The translations under genes and the position numbers were made by a program. Source: Trichostrongylus colubriformis (taxonomy: Eukaryota > Nematoda > Chromadorea > Rhabditida > Trichostrongylidae). Taken from it: a DNA stretch of 64,000 nt. The stretch covers positions 47,699,551 through 47,763,550 of the forward strand of contig OZ022260.1 in the NCBI GenBank assembly GCA_963978905.1. Reading direction: 5' to 3'. Position 1 is the first letter of the stretch; the number at the start of each line of letters is the position of its first letter. The notes under the pieces are model-generated. The model was not told the origin of the DNA and searched no databases. It saw only the letters and a program-made list of their open reading frames with translations. This document shows positions 58,801 to 64,000 of the stretch, piece after piece.

Positions 58801-61627
58801 ATCATCGCTATACGGTAAAGCATTGTTCAAAGTTCGTGATTCGTGATCTTGGGCGATCAGGCGATAAACCAAGCGAGTACCGCGGAATCAGGTGGAGAGA
58901 AATAAATTTATATTCGAGGACCAAGTAGTTTTAGTGTTTTCGACGGTTTCCCTTGTTTTTTCCACTGATGAGGAACTGAGCACCTTCCTTTATTTTCTCT
59001 TCCTACTTTTTTTTAAAGACACCGGGAGGAGGGCATTTTGGTCTACGGTATGGGTGGACGGTGGCCGCAATGCACACACGGCACCTCGCTAAGACGTCGA
59101 AAGTGAATTAATTAGGTTTTAAAGTTAACACCCTTTTTTAATTACGCTTTCGCTTATTTTTTACTTAATTGTTTTACTTGTTTTTTGCTGTGTGTTCATT
59201 CACTTATTTCACATCATCACTAATGAATGAAATACCCTCTACGAGACAACAAAGGACATCTCTACAGCGGACAACTCGGAAAGTCAATGTGTTGACGCAA
59301 ATGTGGTGCGAATACATGCCACACCGTCGCGCTTTTAAATCCGGGTTTTTCCACCGATTATCGCTTCTAACTTATTTCTTTGCATCTTCCTCTTTCTTCG
59401 GACCCCTTCCGGTTCCATTAAACGCGACAAGATGCCATGAAGTGTTCCTCCACATCGGGAGACTTAATCCTTTACTACGTGCTCTTCGAGTGTAGCAATC
59501 GTAAATCCTCCGATACTGGAATTCAAAACCCCACGTGGGTAATGGTGCATTCATGCGAACATAACGATAAAGAGGATTCGTTGCCAGCTTCACACTCTAC
59601 CGCCGATTGACTCATCGCTTCATCCTGTTCTTCCAGTTTCCCTTCAATACAGAAAAGCTCGATTCCTCACTGTGCGAGATGCAGAGGTGAAGACCGTGAA
59701 ATTCATTGAGAAATAACAACACCAGAACCCAGTGGTTTGTGGTGTAAGAAGATTATGTGTTCTGCACCTGTATCAACAGCATAAATAGGACTGCGAGTTT
59801 CGTCATTAACAGTAGGTGTCAGGTAAAAAATGCGGCAAGGGTAGCTACACAGTCGTTCTTGACCAGAACCATTCATTGCTTTCGATGTGAAATTGTCCCA
59901 CCACTGTTACTTTTGCATACTGTTCTGCGTTTTGAAATTGAGCAAAACACATCCTTCTCGAACAGAAACTATTGACAGACAAAGAATTTGTTTACGGTAT
60001 ACCATACTGGTAGATGCAGAAGTTATGTTCTTGTGGACTTTGAAGAGTCTATGCGGCGTCATCTATCAGGGTATTGAAGGCAACATACGCTAACTTCTCA
60101 CTTGAAACCGAATGCCTTTCTGCTAAATCCTATTCTGTCTCAATTTCTTATATCGGTGCTAATTTTGTGTTTTTCTTCATAAGTGCTCGATATCAAAACG
60201 GCGCATTCCATGCATCTAGTTATTTGGGTCAAATACGTCGTAAAACAAACAAACACAAAACGAAACGGATCTCCACAAAGGCACTTGTAGGGACTGAGAT
60301 AACGGGCACTTCAGACCAGTTTTAGAAAACGGAAGCCGACGATCATAGCTGGCATAAAAACCTGACGAGTATGTGTGACAAAACAAGGAGTGAATGAAAA
60401 ACGGTGCTAACGTAGTTGGGACACTTCACTGCGCTCGACGTCTGGCGGTATTTACCTGAGCTGCTACGCGAAGCTTCAGTTCAGTGAAATGGAAACGATT
60501 TGCAGACGGCTATCTCGAACAGCATTAAAGGAATCGTCCATGAAAAAGGGGTTCCTTTGTTATTCATACATCTATGTTGTATTTGCCTGATAAGAGCCCC
60601 ATGCAAAGTTTCACGCGAAAAAGTAAGAATTCGGCTAAGATACAGCTCCCCGAATTCTCGACCGGGTGGGCGGAGCCTCCAAGTAAAAGCCCCGTCCCGT
60701 CGTCCGCCGCGGTAGGGAACCGAGAGTGGGACTGTCTGCGTAATTTTGTGCTCCTACAATGCGTCTCCGACCGCGGCGGACGACGGGGTGGACACTTGTC
60801 CGGAGCCCCGCCCACCCGGCCAAGATTTTTTGGTGCTGTATCTAAGCCGCAATTACATTTTTTCGCATGAATCTGCATACGCCCCACATCAGGCAACAAC
60901 AGCATAATATATGGGTGCCAGGGAAAACTCATTTTTCCGCGTACGACTCCTTCAAAAGGAATATGCTGCTATTCAGGAACGGTTGATTAACCAGACAAGC
61001 TTGTTACACAAACAGACGGCAGTCGTGTCATACAACATGAAGAGGACTCTTATTCCAGGAATAAGAAAATGCATGCCATGCTGAATGTAGCAAAGGCGTA
61101 GCGCTACCGTCAGCCTTCGCGATTTTGTGGTGTCACGGATTCGCCCACGAAGTTGCGGCAATGGAAGATCTCTAAGCGCGGTATCGCGCGCGAAAGTTCG
61201 ACGGCGCAAAATCGCGAAGTCTGACGGCAACCTAAGATGGAATAGGTCGCAAAGTTATCTGCTCACGGATGGAATCAAAATACTTAAATGATTGCCAACT
61301 GTGTCTTTTAAGTTCGACAGTGAGGAAAACCAAGTCATAACGGTACCCCTCAAAGGATCCTAAAATCAAATGGCGAACTTATTGACGTACCTTGATGACC
61401 ACCCACGGGAGAGCCTCCTTGAATGACTTCGACAGAAATACACCAAAGTCCGGCAATAACGGAAAGCAAGAGAAATATCTGAAGAGCAATTGGGCTTACT
61501 TCAAACCTATAGATGTGGTGGAAAAAGGGACGTTTACCTTTTCTGCAATATCAAAAAGGCCGGTAGAAAGGAGATCACCAGGAAGTAGTTGATGAGAATC
61601 GTCACGCCAGCAAATAAGCCAAAACAC
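55823..61627 (-). CDS. Dispatched-family RND membrane protein (5' exons not in view)
   Basis: Twelve-pass RND transporter family that exports lipid-modified ligands or related cargo (worm CHE-14/PTD-2 type). The first visible exon (about 61527-61627) is the end of the sterol-sensing domain, CFGLFAGVTILINYFLVISF then LPAFLIL (human DISP1 CFGVFMGLSVLVNF). The exon at 61391-61500 ends at a GTACGT donor. The exon at about 58477-58605 is the next membrane helix, YVWLTGLSLLVVFSAVIA, followed by LQLFIASNPHEW. Exon 58279-58416 has RVVWGV (human TVIWGV). Extracellular exons lie at about 57367-57525, 57180-57316 and 57000-57126. The exons near 56390-56490 and 56050-56330 hold the last membrane bundle with GWEIGVLEAVILVLVVGLSF and DYTLHYG, keeping the transport Asp of the GLSxD motif. 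The last exon (SWVFATFFFLPLLFL) ends at TAA 55825-55823. The N-terminal helix and first ectodomain are missing from the window. Confidence 0.
57712..57844. mobile_element. Short inverted-repeat element, family D (copy 2)
   Basis: TTTCGGACGCCTGATAGGGC/GTGATCTACGGACTTGGGTG is mirrored by CACCCACGTCCGTAGGCCAC/GCCCTATCAGGCGCTCCGAAA. It is a near-perfect hairpin of about 130 bp inside a Dispatched-gene intron and shares its ends with the copy at 15632. Confidence 0.
60526..60958. mobile_element. Inverted-repeat element, family E (copy 2)
   Basis: The ends TTAAAGGAATCGTCCATG and CGCGTACGACTCCTTCAAAA are inverted. The interior AAGATACAGCTCCCCGAATT and a GC-rich fold-back (CGTCGTCCGCCGCGG / CCGCGGCGGACGACGGGG) match copy 1. 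It lies in the long Dispatched-gene intron. Confidence 0.
61106..61232. repeat. Inverted-repeat element with GACGG/CGCGATTTTG ends
   Basis: ACCGTCAGCCTTCGCGATTT on the left pairs with AAATCGCGAAGTCTGACGGC on the right. One end is also found alone at 26208-26233. Non-coding, in the Dispatched-gene intron. Confidence 0.
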
Positions 61628-62351
61628 CTGGAATGAACTACTTCGGCGAGGAAACAAAAAGGATATTTCAAAAGCTACGTTGTTGGAAAGAATGCTACGC
61701 GTGAGGGTAATGGTATCGGCACAGTTGAGATCTGCTTCAACGCATTTCTCCTTCAATGCTCAATCAAAAAATCATCAAAAACATCGTTTTTTCTCGTGAT
61801 GTTCTTAGTTATGTAGCTGAGCTTTCGCATCAAATTACTTCCTTGCCCACGAAGTGTGGTCATCATTGAGAGCCTAGTAGCCATGTTTATTCCGTTGTCG
61901 TTATCAACGAATCGAATCTTTTACCAGTCAGTATAAAATGGATCCAATGCCGTTTTCTCTTGATATTATTTTTGAATATTTCATTGTTTTGCCTTCTACC
62001 ATATTTTTTGGCTTTTTGTATTTATTTGTTGGGCGTGATTGTTGTGATCTTTTCAAAACATGAAATTTAATTACCCAAGTTTGAGGTCTTTCGTGCGAGC
62101 GAGTGGTTGAGACCCGTGAAATACTCGAAGGAAATAGAAGAATTTCTATACTCATTCGCTTCAAAGCTTAAAAGGCTGCCACAGTCTGCGCGGCTTCCTC
62201 AAACTTCCAGAAGACCATTAATATGTCAGTTTTGGAGAGCTCTTCGAGAGATTATGGGAACCGGGGATCTAGGCCCGCAACAATTAGGGCAAGTGGGGAA
62301 CGACTGGGTGTGCTTGAACATTGTCTGTGCTATAACGTCGACCATATTCGC

Positions 62352-62522
62352 TTAGGCCACGTTCATACTCGCACCAGTAAGGCGCGACTGGCGTTACGGG
62401 GAGCGAGGCACAATGGCACGGGGGAAGTGCAGAGATGACGCAGGCGAATGGCATAGGCGGAGAAGCAGGTACACGCAACCACGTCCTGCCACCGGCACCG
62501 CGGAGTATGGACGCCGCCTTAA
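62352..62522. mobile_element. Family A element (copy 5)
   Basis: The left end TTAGGCCACGTTCATACTCG and the right end GCGGAGTATGGACGCCGCCT are inverted copies. The interior (GAGCGAGGCACAATGGCACG, CAACCACGTCCTGCC) is like copy 1. It lies upstream of the visible part of the Dispatched-like gene. Confidence 0.
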
Positions 62523-63616
62523 CGTCCAAGCAGACGTAGGCGCGGGTGCAGTGTGCAGTGGTAGTGTGCCGCCTAATATAATCTTTGCGCTGCGCCGAAC
62601 AGCATAGAAGTGAAACTCCTGTCATAAGAGCAGGTATTGATCAATAATAGAAAAAAGAGCGCGCTCAGTCAGAACTTTTTTTTCTAAAATGTCGACCGCT
62701 TGCCACTAAAGCTGCTTCGAAATCTCTAAATCTATGGACTTCAGAGTTCAGGTACACGTTCTTACGGGGTGCTTTATGAATATATTTTTGAGTCAACGAA
62801 GTACAAAAAGCCAATTTAAAAATGCATTACGACTCTTACCGAAAAACGACTACATTTGAGGCAATATTCACAAAGAATGGCACGGCGGTGGAAAAGGACG
62901 TAAGGAACATCGTGGAACTGGTGTGAGCCAAACACTGAAAAGAAAGCCATTATCCATGCGCACAATGGTAAACGTACGTCGGTTGTGTGTATTTAGGGCA
63001 TCACGGCATGTAACGGGCAACGTGTGCAACGTGAAAGCTAGGAAGCCTTGTTTTGGAATGTAAGGATGCAGCGGCTGCTTCGCACTCAACTACATACACA
63101 CGGAACTCCTAGTTCACACGCACAGGAGCACGCGTCAGACGCTATTGCGCGATTTTTCCACGCTCTCACTCACACACCTCATTGAGCCATGATCATCAGT
63201 CTTTTCATAATCTGCCATGCCCACCTCAAGAGGCAATCATAGAAGATACCAAAATATTCAGGCTGAAGATGGAAACCGGGATCGTCATTTCTGCTAATAT
63301 TACATAAGGCTATGTTTAAAGTTTTTGGCGTTAATCAATCCCTCCTGCGAGATGGGCCGCGCACTCTAGTCCCATTCGGAATCGTAGCGGCAGGTGGATG
63401 CGATTTGGTCCATACAATGCCTTGCAGGGTCCAGACGATGTATAAGTCATTGCTTTTATCCTCCCAGACGGATGTGGTACCAAATCCACCTATCCTGGAG
63501 GGAAAGGCTTGGCTGGCGTGTGCGGGGGTTGATGCAGAATTTGCTCTCCGCACAATGAGATTGGGAGTGCGCGCCATCTCACTACACCACCTCCGCCTAC
63601 TAATTTTATAAATATA

Positions 63617-63720
63617 CAGTAGCGCTCAAAAGTACTCGGCCAAAACTTTTTTGTCATAACTTTTTTTCTACTTGACCAAATTTGACAAAATTTTGATATG
63701 TGGTGTCTGAACCTATTGTC
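63617..63720. mobile_element. Possible end of a Tc1-like element
   Basis: TACAGTAGCGCTCAAAAGTA followed by CTCGGCCAAAACTTTTTTGT looks like a Tc1/mariner-superfamily terminal repeat beginning after TA. I could not find a clear matching inverted end before the window stops. Confidence 0.
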
Positions 63721-64000
63721 AATAATTCCTTCCACTTGAGTGCCGCTCAACTCTTTTCATGGTTTTTTACAGGAATTTACTACAGGACCACCGAAAAAAA
63801 AAGGCTTGGTCAAGAAAAACGGCTTTCTACATATACAAAAACAAAACGAGGGAGCCTCAGAGAACATTGATATATTGTAGAAAGGCCACGACTTTTGATG
63901 ACAGCGGCACAGCGGGACGGCATAGGGATGGCCCTCCAGAAACAAAAAATTGCATTTAACCACTTAACTTACACCGTTGAGCGCCAAAATAGAATATTAA

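Larger units (their letters stand above)
61640..64000. other. Region upstream of the visible Dispatched-gene exons; repeats only
   Basis: It holds family A copy 5 (62352-62522) and a Tc1-like terminus near 63617. No exon with membrane-helix content or family similarity was seen on the minus strand, so the missing 5' exons probably lie beyond the right edge. The other open frames here have no support. Confidence 0.

Noticed and set aside
63310..63610. 99-codon open frame and GC-richer block
   Set aside because: Open on both strands with no recognisable family; may be part of an unidentified repeat.
1..64000. CRISPR arrays, bacterial operons, rRNA or intact tRNA genes
   Set aside because: No regularly spaced repeats, no Shine-Dalgarno-led gene runs, and no rRNA or closed tRNA cloverleaf was seen. 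The content is clearly eukaryotic.

Overview
This is a stretch of nematode nuclear DNA, most like a strongylid (hookworm-type) worm. All genes are intron-rich with short GT-AG introns ending in nematode-style TTTCAG-like acceptors. The best matches are to Caenorhabditis-type proteins, including a nematode-specific second mitochondrial EF-Tu. Same-strand genes sit 200-300 bp apart, as in nematode operons, and introns and gaps are loaded with mariner-type elements and small inverted-repeat elements. I assembled the genes by joining exons by eye, so exon edges are approximate unless an evidence field says otherwise.

Left block (58-24402, all minus strand), in transcription order: mitochondrial elongation factor EF-Tu2 (24402-19509), Golgi tether subunit COG5 (19289-12680), TFIIIC small subunit GTF3C6 (12372-10107) and a SETD2/MET-1 histone H3K36 methyltransferase (9085 to beyond the left edge). 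The spacings of 219, 307 and 1021 bp suggest one multigene operon. From memory, C. elegans tufm-2, cogc-5 and met-1 also lie close together on chromosome I.

Middle block (26991-50482, plus strand): a fully resolvable five-exon gene for KGD4/MRPS36, the small adaptor of the 2-oxoglutarate dehydrogenase complex. It is followed 287 bp later by a 22-kb gene for a CCP1/AGTPBP1-type cytosolic carboxypeptidase (CCPP-1, a tubulin deglutamylase) with all catalytic residues present. The two are probably an operon divergent from the left one; the 2.6 kb between 24402 and 26991 should carry both promoters. The ccpp-1 introns hold palindromic mariner derivatives, other inverted-repeat elements, a degenerate mariner relic and a partial exon duplication.

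Right block: 50483-55822 has no gene I can support but has nested transposons, including a deleted mariner. Then comes the 3' two-thirds of a Dispatched-family RND membrane protein gene on the minus strand (61627-55823). Its 5' exons were not found; 61640-64000 holds only repeats.

I found no clearly new gene system. The most unusual features are the in-frame duplication of two ccpp-1 exons with a perfect 28-bp hairpin at the second copy's 5' splice site, the long palindromic mariner-derived elements inside ccpp-1, and a five-copy inverted-repeat family spread over the whole window.
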